From Thermoleophilia bacterium (GTDB taxonomy: Bacteria > Actinomycetota > Thermoleophilia > Gaiellales > Gaiellaceae), in the NCBI GenBank assembly GCA_017882605.1, contig JADGPE010000020.1, positions 1-34,693 of the forward strand: DNA of 34,693 nucleotides, read 5' to 3'. Numbering within the stretch: the first letter of the stretch is position 1; every line of letters begins with the position of its first letter. The translations under genes and the position numbers were made by a program. The notes under the pieces are model-generated. The model was not told the origin of the DNA. It saw only the letters and a program-made list of their open reading frames with translations, and made no database searches. Shown in pieces: positions 27,695 to 33,740 of the stretch.

Positions 27695-27761
27695 AGCGTG
27701 GTCTCCTTCCCAGGTCGCGAGAGGCGTTCGAGTCCCTTCTGTCGGGTACATTCCGGGCAAG

Positions 27762-28280
27762 GTGCAGCATGTACTCGTCCTCAATGCGAGTTACGAGCCG
27801 CTGAACGTGTGCTCTCTGCGCCGTGCGCACGTCCTTGTCTTCAAGGGCAAGGCAGAGGTGGTCGAGGAGCTCGACCGACCACTTCGCTCGGCCACCGACA
27901 CATTCCGGTGGCCGCATGTGATCCGCCTCGTCCACTACGTCCGTGTTCCGCGCATGGTCCAGCGCAAGATCTCGCGCCGTGCGCTCTTCGCCCGTGACGG
28001 GTGGCGCTGCGTCTACTGCGGCACGGCGGGGGGCCGGCTGACGCTCGACCACGTGATTCCGCGCTCCAAGGGGGGCGACTCGACCTGGGAGAACGTCGTC
28101 ACCTCGTGCGCGCCCTGCAACCTGCGCAAGGGGAACCGTCTGCCGCACGAGGTGCACATGGAGCTGCCTGCCCGCCCGCGCCCGCCGGCGCCCGTGCTCT
28201 TCATCCGGCTCGCGACGCCCAAGATCCCACAGCGCTGGGAGCAGTACCTCGGCCCGTTCGCGACGGCGACGGCGGCCTAG
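27762..28280 (+). CDS. HNH endonuclease family protein
   Basis: A 172-residue protein. The N-terminal part (VLVLNASYEPLNVCSLRRA, then KAEVVEE) is typical of an actinobacterial/cyanobacterial HNH family. The C-terminal HNH zinc domain has CVYCG, LDHVIPRSKGG and CAPCNLRKGN, which hold the zinc and the catalytic His. The start chosen is GTG 27762 (QHVLVLNASYEP), with TACATT 9 bases upstream. The long track ORF from 27144 is out-of-frame read-through of DUF4446 and the 149-nt element. The biological role of this family is not settled. The stop TAG shares CTAG with the stop of the opposing rhodanese gene. Confidence 0.9.
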   Translation: MQHVLVLNASYEPLNVCSLRRAHVLVFKGKAEVVEELDRPLRSATDTFRWPHVIRLVHYVRVPRMVQRKISRRALFARDGWRCVYCGTAGGRLTLDHVIPRSKGGDSTWENVVTSCAPCNLRKGNRLPHEVHMELPARPRPPAPVLFIRLATPKIPQRWEQYLGPFATATAA

Positions 28281-29017
28281 GTCGAACGCTCGACGGGCAG
28301 GTCGGGGCCCTGCTCCCACTCGGACCACGAGCCGGGATAGAGACGCCCGTCGCGCCCGGCGAGGTGGAGGCGGTGCAGTGTCACGCACGCCGTGATGCCG
28401 GAGCCGCAGTAGGCGACGAGCTCTCCCCCGGGCAGCGGTGGAAGCTCCTCGTTCCAGGGTGCATTCACCGCGCCCGGGATCCGGCCCGGCACGCGGTCGA
28501 GCGGGTTCGGCTCCCCACGCCAGCGCGGTGGAATGCGCGCATCGACGACGACCAGCTCCGCCCGGCGGGCGGCCAGTTCCGCCCGGCCGATCGCGTCGTC
28601 CGTGCGCTCGGCCGGTGTGAACGTCGCGGGCTCGATCGTCTCCTCGCCGCCACGCAGAGGCCCATGCCACGCTTCGAGGTCGAGCACGGCGCAGTCCTCG
28701 TGGCCGAAGTGCCGCAGGAGCCACCACAGGCGTTCGGCCCCGCCGAGCGAGCCGTACGCCACGACGAAGCTGCCCGCGCCGATGCCGGCCCGTGCCGCGG
28801 CGCCTGCGAACTGCTCAGGGGTCGGTAGCGGGTGCCGACCCTCTGGGCCCGGAGCCGAGGAGAGGCTCTGCTCGACGTCGAGGAACGCCGCGCCCGGGAT
28901 GTGCCCGTCGAGGTAGGCCCGCCGCCCGGCTGCGGGATCGTCGAGCGACCAGCGGCAATCGACAAAGCGGTAGCGCACGTGTGACAGGAAACCAGAGCGG
29001 CGGCGTAGGAAGGGCAT
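28277..29017 (-). CDS. sseA: Thiosulfate/3-mercaptopyruvate sulfurtransferase (two-domain rhodanese)
   Basis: A protein of up to 246 residues with two rhodanese domains. The inactive N-domain starts YRFVDCRWSL and continues GHIPGAAFLDVE. The C-domain has VPGRIPGAVNAPWNEELPP and the active-site loop AYCGSGITACV, whose first Cys carries the persulfide. It transfers sulfur from thiosulfate or 3-mercaptopyruvate to acceptors such as cyanide or thiols. ATG 29017 adds an unusual basic stretch before the usual family start; GTG 28975 (VRYRFVDCRW) is a good alternative. With ATG 29017 its start overlaps the divergent SIMPL gene start in CATG. Its stop overlaps the HNH stop in CTAG. No Shine-Dalgarno is seen at either start. 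Confidence 0.9.
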   Translation of the reverse strand: MPFLRRRSGFLSHVRYRFVDCRWSLDDPAAGRRAYLDGHIPGAAFLDVEQSLSSAPGPEGRHPLPTPEQFAGAAARAGIGAGSFVVAYGSLGGAERLWWLLRHFGHEDCAVLDLEAWHGPLRGGEETIEPATFTPAERTDDAIGRAELAARRAELVVVDARIPPRWRGEPNPLDRVPGRIPGAVNAPWNEELPPLPGGELVAYCGSGITACVTLHRLHLAGRDGRLYPGSWSEWEQGPDLPVERST

Positions 29018-29717
29018 GAGACGCCTATTGACATTCACACTCGTCGCGGCGGCCGTCGTTGCCGCCGCGGCCTTCGCCGGGGTCGGCCGGCCCGAAGCGG
29101 CGCGCGGCGATGTCGCAGCTTCGCCCGACACGGTGACGACGACCGGCCACGGCGTCGTCACGGTTGCGCCCGACGAAGCGTCGGTCACGGCCGGCGTGCA
29201 CACGCAGGCCGCAACCGCCGCCGGCGCGCTGTCACAGAACGCAACGCTGATGAACGCCGTGGTCGCTGCCTTGAAGTCCGCAGGCGGCTCCAACCTGCAG
29301 ACCCAGCAGGTCTCGCTCTACCCGCAGACGAACTCCCAGAACCAGGTGACCGCCTACGTCGCGGACAACTCCGTGTCGGCCAAGGCGAAGATCGCGGGCG
29401 CAGGCAGGCTGATCGACGCTGCCGTCGCTGCGGGCGCGAACACCGTCAACGGCCCGAGTCTCGACGTGTCGGACCGCGACGCGCGCTACCGCGACGCGCT
29501 CGGCAAGGCCGTCGAGGACGCTCGGGCGAAGGCGCAGGCACTGGCGAAGGCCGGAGGTTTCGGTGTCGGCCAGGTCTCGTCGGTGACCGAGCAGTCGGCG
29601 GGCGCCCCGGTGCCGGTCTTCGAATCGGCGGCCGCCGCCAAGAGCGACGCAACGCCGATCGAGCCCGGCACGCAGGACGTCACCGCGGACGTGACCGTCA
29701 CCTTCCGCATCAACTAG
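29016..29717 (+). CDS. SIMPL (DUF541) domain secreted protein
   Basis: A 233-residue exported protein: signal peptide RRLLTFTLVAAAVVAAAAFA with cleavage near residue 30, then a DUF541/SIMPL domain (about 40-233). Typical features are TTTGHGVVTVAPDEASVTAGV at the start, the YPQTN segment, RYRDALGKAVEDARAKAQALA in the middle and a final VTVTFRI strand. Family members are periplasmic or surface proteins linked loosely to oxidative stress; the molecular role is unknown. The start is ATG 29016, with AGGAAGG very close upstream. The stop shares CTAG with the opposing mini zinc-ribbon gene. Confidence 0.9.
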   Translation: MRRLLTFTLVAAAVVAAAAFAGVGRPEAARGDVAASPDTVTTTGHGVVTVAPDEASVTAGVHTQAATAAGALSQNATLMNAVVAALKSAGGSNLQTQQVSLYPQTNSQNQVTAYVADNSVSAKAKIAGAGRLIDAAVAAGANTVNGPSLDVSDRDARYRDALGKAVEDARAKAQALAKAGGFGVGQVSSVTEQSAGAPVPVFESAAAAKSDATPIEPGTQDVTADVTVTFRIN

Positions 29718-29857
29718 CTCAGCCGGAGCTGCAGCCGCAAGGGCCGTTCGCAGCGGGCGCAAACGCTGCGGGCGGCACCTTTGCGTTCTGCGATGTGCAC
29801 CGGCAGGGGCTTCTCGCAGGTGCACCACAACGGGGTCGGTTCCTTTGCGTGGTCCAT
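29714..29857 (-). CDS. Mini zinc-ribbon-like protein (47 aa), unannotated
   Basis: An ORF below the track cutoff: ATG 29857 (MDHAKEPTPLWCTC), stop TAG at 29716-29714. GAAGGGAG lies about 6 bases upstream of the ATG, and codon use is GC3-rich. Two Cys pairs, CTC near residue 12 and CARC near residue 33, are spaced as in a small zinc ribbon. The C-terminus is basic and Leu-rich (RPLRLQLRLS). It could be a nucleic-acid-binding or adaptor peptide; function unknown. The stop overlaps that of the SIMPL gene in a single CTAG. The ORF listed at 29232..29828 on the same strand is a shadow in another frame. Confidence 0.65.
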   Translation of the reverse strand: MDHAKEPTPLWCTCEKPLPVHIAERKGAARSVCARCERPLRLQLRLS

Positions 29858-29901
29858 GACCACTCCCTTCGATTCCAACGTGTGTCCCGCGAGGGAAAGG
29901 A

Positions 29902-29942
29902 GCTAGCCGGCGGCGGCGGGGTGGACGAAAGCGCCGGCTAGC
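29902..29942 (-). terminator. 11-bp inverted-repeat hairpin downstream of a 26-aa ORF
   Basis: GCTAGCCGGCG (29902-29912) pairs perfectly with CGCCGGCTAGC (29932-29942) around a 19-base loop. On the minus strand it is followed by TCCTTTCCC. It overlaps the stop codon of the possible 26-residue ORF and precedes the zinc-ribbon gene. Confidence 0.45.
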
Positions 29943-30018
29943 GCACGTTGAAGCGCGCGACGATGGTCGCCTGGAGGGCGACTTGCTTGGCGAAGCTCTT
30001 CGTCGGTGCGGCGTGCAT
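29938..30018 (-). CDS. Possible 26-residue basic small protein
   Basis: ATG 30018 to TAG 29938, encoding MHAAPTKSFAKQVALQATIV followed by ARFNVR. Third positions are G or C in 23 of 25 codons, and a hairpin follows the stop. The peptide is basic and could form an amphipathic helix. The Shine-Dalgarno is weak and no convincing promoter spacing is seen (a TTGACA lies about 20 bases upstream without a matching -10). Its reality is uncertain. The spacers around it (29858-29901 and 30019-30046) show nothing else. Confidence 0.35.
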   Translation of the reverse strand: MHAAPTKSFAKQVALQATIVARFNVR

Positions 30019-30046
30019 GTCGTCTCAGTATGCGAGCGTTGTCAAG

Positions 30047-30087
30047 TCGGGACAGGTCCCGGGGACAGTCCCCGGGACCTGTCCCGA
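30047..30087. repeat. 41-base near-perfect palindrome (REP-like)
   Basis: Two 20-base arms (30047-30066 and 30068-30087) are exact inverted copies around one central A. The arms contain smaller nested hairpins (GGGAC-AG-GTCCC and GGGGAC-A-GTCCCC), so a three-hairpin cruciform is also possible. A 14-base piece (GTCCCCGGGACCTG) recurs at 50-63. It lies just downstream of the glutamine synthetase stop and may end that transcript. The shape recalls REP elements, but no RAYT transposase gene is in the window. Confidence 0.7.
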
Positions 30088-30092
30088 AACGG

Positions 30093-31154
30093 CTAGGCCG
30101 CGACCTCCTCGACCACGCGCTGCGCGGCTCCGGCGGCGCCGGTCGGCACCGTTTCGATCGTCTGCAGGATGCGGCCGGCGATCTGGTACGGGTCGCCCAG
30201 GGAATTCGGACGGCGATCCTCGAGGTACCCCTTGTGGCCGTTCTGGACGAAGCTGTGCGGGATGCGGATCGAGGCGCCGCGGTTGGCGACCCCGTAGTTG
30301 AACCTGTCGATCGCCTGCGTCTCGTGCAGCCCGGTCAGGCGCATGTGGTTGTCGGGGCCGTACACGGCGATGTGGTCGTGCTTGTACTCGTCGAATGCGG
30401 TCATCAGCGCTTCGAAGTACTCCTCGCCGCCGACGTTGCGCAGGTGCTCCGTCGAGAAGTTCGTGTGCATCCCGGAGCCGTTCCAGTCGTGCTCCATCCC
30501 GAGCGGCTTGGGGTGGCAGTTGACGTCGACGCGGTAGCGCTCGCAGAGGCGCAGGAGCAGATACCGGGCGATCCAGACCTCGTCGGCGGCCCGCTTCGAG
30601 CCCTTGCCGAAGATCTGGAACTCCCACTGGCCCTTCGCGACCTCCGCGTTGATGCCTTCGAGGTTGATCTCGGCATCGAGACACAGATCGATGTGGGTGT
30701 CGACGATCTCGCGGGCGATGTCGCCGACGTTCTTGTAGCCCACGCCGGTGTAGTACTCGCCCTGCGGGGCGGGGAAGCCCTCGCGCGGGAAGCCGAGCGG
30801 GACGCCGTCTCGGTAGAGGAAGTACTCCTGCTCGAACCCGAACCAGGTGCCCGGGTCGTCCGGGATCGTGGCGCGGGTGTTCGACGGGTGCGGCGAGCCG
30901 TCGGGGAGGAGCACCTCGCACATCACCAGCATGCCGTTGCGCCGGGCCGGGTCGGGGAAGAGGGCAACCGGCTGCAGGAGGCAGTCGGAGCTGCTGCCCT
31001 CGGCCTGGCGCGTCGAGCTGCCGTCGAAGTTCCAGACGGGAAGCTCCTCGAGGGCAGGCTCGGCGGCGAACGCCACGATCTTCGTCTTGCTGCGGAGATT
31101 CGGGACGGGCTCATAGCCGTCGAGCCAGATGTATTCGAGCTTGTACTTGGTCAT
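30093..31154 (-). CDS. glnII: Glutamine synthetase type II (eukaryotic-type GSII)
   Basis: A 353-residue glutamine synthetase that makes glutamine from glutamate, ammonia and ATP. It is the short GSII class, typical of eukaryotes, rhizobia and some actinobacteria, not the 470-residue GSI. Motifs: beta-grasp end PVWNFDGSSTRQAEG, DPGTWFGFEQEYFL with metal-binding glutamates, KGQWEFQIFG, HDWNGSGMHTNFST (ammonia and ATP site) and NRGASIRIP. The start is ATG 31154 (MTKYKLEYIW) with AAGGAG 7 bases upstream; the track start at 31202 includes the leader. GSII is not known to be adenylylated in the GSI manner, so control may act at the leader, which contains a hairpin with a T-run and an alternative pairing with the ribosome-binding site. 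Confidence 0.96.
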   Translation of the reverse strand: MTKYKLEYIWLDGYEPVPNLRSKTKIVAFAAEPALEELPVWNFDGSSTRQAEGSSSDCLLQPVALFPDPARRNGMLVMCEVLLPDGSPHPSNTRATIPDDPGTWFGFEQEYFLYRDGVPLGFPREGFPAPQGEYYTGVGYKNVGDIAREIVDTHIDLCLDAEINLEGINAEVAKGQWEFQIFGKGSKRAADEVWIARYLLLRLCERYRVDVNCHPKPLGMEHDWNGSGMHTNFSTEHLRNVGGEEYFEALMTAFDEYKHDHIAVYGPDNHMRLTGLHETQAIDRFNYGVANRGASIRIPHSFVQNGHKGYLEDRRPNSLGDPYQIAGRILQTIETVPTGAAGAAQRVVEEVAA

Positions 31155-31158
31155 CCCT

Positions 31159-31168
31159 TCACTCCTTG
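31159..31168 (-). promoter_or_regulatory. glnII ribosome-binding site, complementary to the leader hairpin
   Basis: On the minus strand CAAGGAGTGA contains the AAGGAG Shine-Dalgarno of glnII. It is perfectly complementary over 10 bases to TCACTCCTTG (minus strand, 31214-31205) in the 5' arm and loop of the upstream terminator hairpin, allowing an alternative structure. Confidence 0.5.
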
Positions 31169-31185
31169 TTTTGTGGTGGAGAACG

Positions 31186-31222
31186 AAAAAAGGCCCCGCC
31201 ACTCCAAGGAGTGACGAGGCCT
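31186..31222 (-). terminator. Intrinsic terminator/attenuator in the glnII leader
   Basis: On the minus strand AGGCCTCGTCACTCC (31222-31208) pairs with GGAGTGGCGGGGCCT (31205-31191) over 15 bp, with two G-T wobbles and a 2-base loop, followed at once by six T. This is the only textbook intrinsic terminator in the window. It lies between the CDF gene and glnII, both on the minus strand. It may end the CDF transcript, or attenuate glnII if transcription starts between the two. A second hairpin (GCGCCG-GCTT-CGGCGC, 31237-31252) lies upstream in the leader. Confidence 0.8.
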
Positions 31223-31268
31223 CATTGCCTCCGCGCGCGCCGGCTTCGGCGCTGCACGTGCGCTCAAT

Positions 31269-32189
31269 CTAGCGGTCCTCGCGGCTGTTTCGCAAGGGCT
31301 CGATCGAGAGCAGGCGGTCGGAGGTGTGCTCCACCTGCAGCGTCGTGTGGTCGATGCCGTAGTGGTCGCCGAGCGTGTGCTCGAGCTCTCGGCGGATCCG
31401 GTGGCAGTCCTTGCCCCGCTCGACGAGGACGTGGGCCGACAGCGCCGGAAACCCCGAGCTGATCTCCCAGACGTGCAGGTCGTGGACGCTGGTCACGCCG
31501 TCGTGGGATCGGAGCAGGGCCGCGACCTCATCGGGGTCGATCCCCTCCGGCGCAGCCTCGAGGAGCACACGTCCCGACGCCCGCAGCAGTGGCCAGGCGG
31601 CTGCCAGCATCGAGCCGGCCACGGCGAGCGACGCGATCGGGTCGGCACGTTCGAAGCCCGTCGTCCAGACGACGACGCCGGCGACGGCGGTGGCCGCGAA
31701 CGCGTACAGGTCGGTGAGCAGGTGGCGGTAGCTGCCCTCGACGTTCAAGTTGGCGCGATTTGCCCGCCCGACCTGGCGCAGGGCGACGATGTTGACCAGC
31801 GCGCCCACCACCGCGGTTGCGACGACGATCGGGGCCTGCACGTCGGGCGGCGAAATCAGCCGGTGTACGCCCTCGGCCACGATCAGCAGGCCCAGGACGA
31901 GCAGGGTGGCGCCGTTGCCCTGCGCCGACAGGATCTCGGCCCGCCGAAAGCCGAACGTCATCCAGCCACCGGGGGGCCTGCGGGCGAGCCGCGCCGCCCA
32001 CACGCTCAGTCCGAGCGCGGCGGCGTCGACCAGCATGTGCGCGGCGTCGGAGAGCAGGGCCAGGGAATCAGCGACGATCCCGAGCACGACCTCGACCGCC
32101 ATGAACGCGATGATCAGAGCCAGCGCGACCGAGAGCGGCCGAACCTCGGTGTCGGCGCCGGCGCCGTGATCGTGACCGTGGTGGGCCAT
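31269..32189 (-). CDS. czcD: Cation diffusion facilitator (zinc/divalent metal exporter)
   Basis: A 306-residue CDF transporter that exports Zn2+ or related metals in exchange for protons. The N-terminus is His-rich (MAHHGHDHGAGAD). Six membrane helices follow, with the metal-site signatures LLSDAAHMLVDAAAL in helix 2 and YRHLLTDLYAFAAT in helix 5. A cytoplasmic ferredoxin-like C-terminal domain (about 215-306) contains VHDLHVWEISSG and ALSAHVLVE. Start ATG 32189 is chosen because it matches the family start; the track ORF runs 195 bp further over the divergent ppa gene. TAAGAC lies 7 bases before the ATG, suggesting a leaderless transcript. The metal cannot be fixed from the sequence. Confidence 0.94.
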   Translation of the reverse strand: MAHHGHDHGAGADTEVRPLSVALALIIAFMAVEVVLGIVADSLALLSDAAHMLVDAAALGLSVWAARLARRPPGGWMTFGFRRAEILSAQGNGATLLVLGLLIVAEGVHRLISPPDVQAPIVVATAVVGALVNIVALRQVGRANRANLNVEGSYRHLLTDLYAFAATAVAGVVVWTTGFERADPIASLAVAGSMLAAAWPLLRASGRVLLEAAPEGIDPDEVAALLRSHDGVTSVHDLHVWEISSGFPALSAHVLVERGKDCHRIRRELEHTLGDHYGIDHTTLQVEHTSDRLLSIEPLRNSREDR

Positions 32190-32242
32190 CGTCGTAGTCT
32201 TAGCGGTATGGGTACGAGGCGTAGGCTTGACGGAGCCGAGGA

Positions 32243-32281
32243 AGGAGCGAAGGTGCCGGCTTGGCCGGCGCCGTAGCGGGA
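32243..32281 (+). repeat. Copy B of the 39-nt dispersed hairpin element
   Basis: It starts AGGAGCGAAGGTGCCGGCT, continues GGCCGGCGCCG and ends AGCGGGA, 2 bases before the ppa ATG. It matches 1103-1141 (minus strand) at 37 of 39 positions; weaker similarity (GACGG-GCCG) extends about 20 bases further 5'. It folds as a 9-bp stem with a TTG loop, with AAGGAG on its 5' side. Confidence 0.7.
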
Positions 32282-32283
32282 TT

Positions 32284-32757
32284 ATGGACGGCGTTGTGTT
32301 CGTCGAGATCCCCTCCGGTTCGCGGAACAAGTACGAGTGGGACGAGGAGCTCGGGGGGATCGCGCTCGACCGGCGGCTCTTCACGTCGATGAGCTACCCG
32401 GCCGACTACGGCTTCTTCGAGGGGACGCTCGCCGAGGACGGCGACCCGCTCGACGCGCTCGTGCTCGTCGGGGAACCGACGTTCCCGGGCTGCCGCATCC
32501 GGGTGCGCGCCGTCGGCGTCTTCCACATGGCCGACGAGAAGGGGCCGGACGAGAAGCTGATCTGTGTGCCGCTGAACGACCCGTCGTGGAGCGGGATCTC
32601 GGACATTCACGACGTCCCGGCCCAGCTCCGCAATGAGATCGAGCACTTCTTCCAGGTCTACAAGGACCTCGAAGCAGGCAAGACCGAGACGAGCGGTTTC
32701 GGCAATCGTGCCGAAGCGCAGGCGATCATCGAGGCCTGCCGCAAACGCGCCCGCTGA
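32284..32757 (+). CDS. ppa: Inorganic pyrophosphatase (family I)
   Basis: A 157-residue soluble enzyme that hydrolyses pyrophosphate and drives biosynthetic reactions. Family I signatures are visible: EIPSGSRNKYEWDEE (substrate lysine and tyrosine), SYPADYGFFEGTL, and the metal-binding DGDPLDALVLV. The late FFQVYKDLE and the final helix fit the family length. The start is ATG 32284; GTG 32293 is an alternative. The track start at 32227 would translate the dispersed hairpin element. There is no normal Shine-Dalgarno right before the ATG; AAGGAG occurs on the far side of the hairpin. Divergent from the CDF gene. Confidence 0.95.
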   Translation: MDGVVFVEIPSGSRNKYEWDEELGGIALDRRLFTSMSYPADYGFFEGTLAEDGDPLDALVLVGEPTFPGCRIRVRAVGVFHMADEKGPDEKLICVPLNDPSWSGISDIHDVPAQLRNEIEHFFQVYKDLEAGKTETSGFGNRAEAQAIIEACRKRAR

Positions 32758-32780
32758 TCGCAGCGATCACGGTTTGTGAT

Positions 32781-32809
32781 TTGCGGTTCCGGGCAACTTC
32801 GCCTAACCT
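32781..32809 (+). promoter_or_regulatory. Sigma-A-type promoter for the ABC transporter transcript
   Basis: TTGCGG (32781-32786) and TAACCT (32804-32809) are exactly 17 bases apart in a locally AT-richer spacer after ppa. Transcription should start about 32816, a few bases before the upstream ORF at 32821. This is the best-formed promoter in the window. Confidence 0.6.
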
Positions 32810-32820
32810 TGCCCGCAGCC

Positions 32821-32865
32821 ATGACCGGGATCACCAACGCAGACGTCACACCGCGCCGCTTCTAG
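32821..32865 (+). CDS. Upstream ORF / possible leader peptide of the ABC transporter
   Basis: ATG 32821 to TAG 32865, encoding MTGITNADVTPRRF. It begins about 11 bases after the -10 TAACCT, so it would be read from an almost leaderless RNA. The final codons and stop lie in a small hairpin (GCCGC-TTCTA-GCGGC). It is in frame with the transporter ATPase, which starts 57 bases after its stop. It could be a regulatory leader peptide whose stalling affects the downstream genes. Nothing in the peptide identifies a ligand. Confidence 0.4.
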   Translation: MTGITNADVTPRRF

Positions 32866-32922
32866 CGGCACTGGTGCGTCTCCGTTCGGTTCTTCTTCTC
32901 CCGCGATCCCAAGGAGCATGGC

Positions 32923-33738
32923 TTGTCTTCTTCATCCGCAGTCGACGTACGTGATCTCTCGAAGGTCTTCACCCGCCGCAAGGGCCTGATCCACCGGCGG
33001 CGCCGCGCTGCCCTGAGCGGCGTCAGCTTCACCATGGAGCGCGGCGAATGTGTTGCCATCCTCGGGCAGAACGGCTCGGGGAAGTCGACGCTCGTGCGCC
33101 TGCTCTCGACCCTGCTGCTCGCGGATGCGGGCACGGCGCACGTCTTCGGCCACGACGTGTTCAAGGAGCCGCGCAAGGTGCAGCGGCTCGTCAACCGCGT
33201 CTCCGTCGAGGCGAGCTTCTTCAAGAAGATGAGCGCGGCCGAGAACCTCGCCTACGCGGCGCGCTTCTACGGCATGGGGCCTCGTGAGACGCACTCGAAG
33301 ATCCCGGTCATCCTCGAGCGCGTCGGCTTCCCCTCGGCCAGGCGCGGCGAGGCGATGGAGAACCTCTCGCGCGGCATGCAGCAGAAGGTCGCGCTGGCGC
33401 GGGCGCTGCTCACCTCGCCGGTGCTGCTGCTCCTCGACGAGCCGACGACGGGCCTCGACCCGCGCTCGAAGCAGGAGGTGCAGACGTTCATTCGCGAGAT
33501 CCGCCTGCAGCACGACTCGACGATCCTCCTCTGCACGCACGACATGAAGGAGGCGGAGGACCTCGCCGACCGGATCGGGCTGCTCGACCGCGGTGAGCTC
33601 CTGTTCATCGAGCCGGTCGGAGACGTGAAGGAGCGCTACGCGGTCGAGACGCTCGAAGAGGCGTTTTTCGCCGCGACCGGCCGCACGTACGAGGACGAAC
33701 GAACAGAAGACGACGAGGAGAGGGAGGTGTTTGCGTAG
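32923..33738 (+). CDS. ABC transporter ATP-binding protein (DrrA/CcmA-like)
   Basis: A 271-residue ATPase of the DrrA-type exporter family. Walker A is GQNGSGKST, the signature is the slightly unusual LSRGMQQKVALARA, Walker B is LLLLDEPTTGLDP, and the switch His is in CTHDMKEA. The C-terminus is acidic (DERTEDDEERE). The start is TTG 32923, fixed by AAGGAG 6 bases upstream; the ATG at 32918 is in another frame and too close to the Shine-Dalgarno. It forms an exporter with the membrane protein encoded 2 bp downstream. Substrate unknown; lipid, polysaccharide or drug export are all possible for this family. Confidence 0.92.
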   Translation: MSSSSAVDVRDLSKVFTRRKGLIHRRRRAALSGVSFTMERGECVAILGQNGSGKSTLVRLLSTLLLADAGTAHVFGHDVFKEPRKVQRLVNRVSVEASFFKKMSAAENLAYAARFYGMGPRETHSKIPVILERVGFPSARRGEAMENLSRGMQQKVALARALLTSPVLLLLDEPTTGLDPRSKQEVQTFIREIRLQHDSTILLCTHDMKEAEDLADRIGLLDRGELLFIEPVGDVKERYAVETLEEAFFAATGRTYEDERTEDDEEREVFA

Positions 33739-33740
33739 TC

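Noticed and set aside
30030-30050. TTGACA near the 41-base palindrome as a promoter for the 26-aa ORF
   Set aside because: No -10 hexamer at 16-18 bases; the only TA-rich hexamer (CATACT) is 7 bases away.
32821-32925. uORF plus ATPase as one gene broken by a stop (pseudogene or readthrough)
   Set aside because: The frames agree, but the intervening codons do not look conserved for the family and the ATPase is complete from 32923 with its own Shine-Dalgarno.
32918-32989. ATG 32918 as start of a small ORF or of the ABC ATPase
   Set aside because: It is out of frame with the ATPase, only 1-2 bases from the Shine-Dalgarno, and gives a 23-residue peptide; TTG 32923 has correct spacing and frame.
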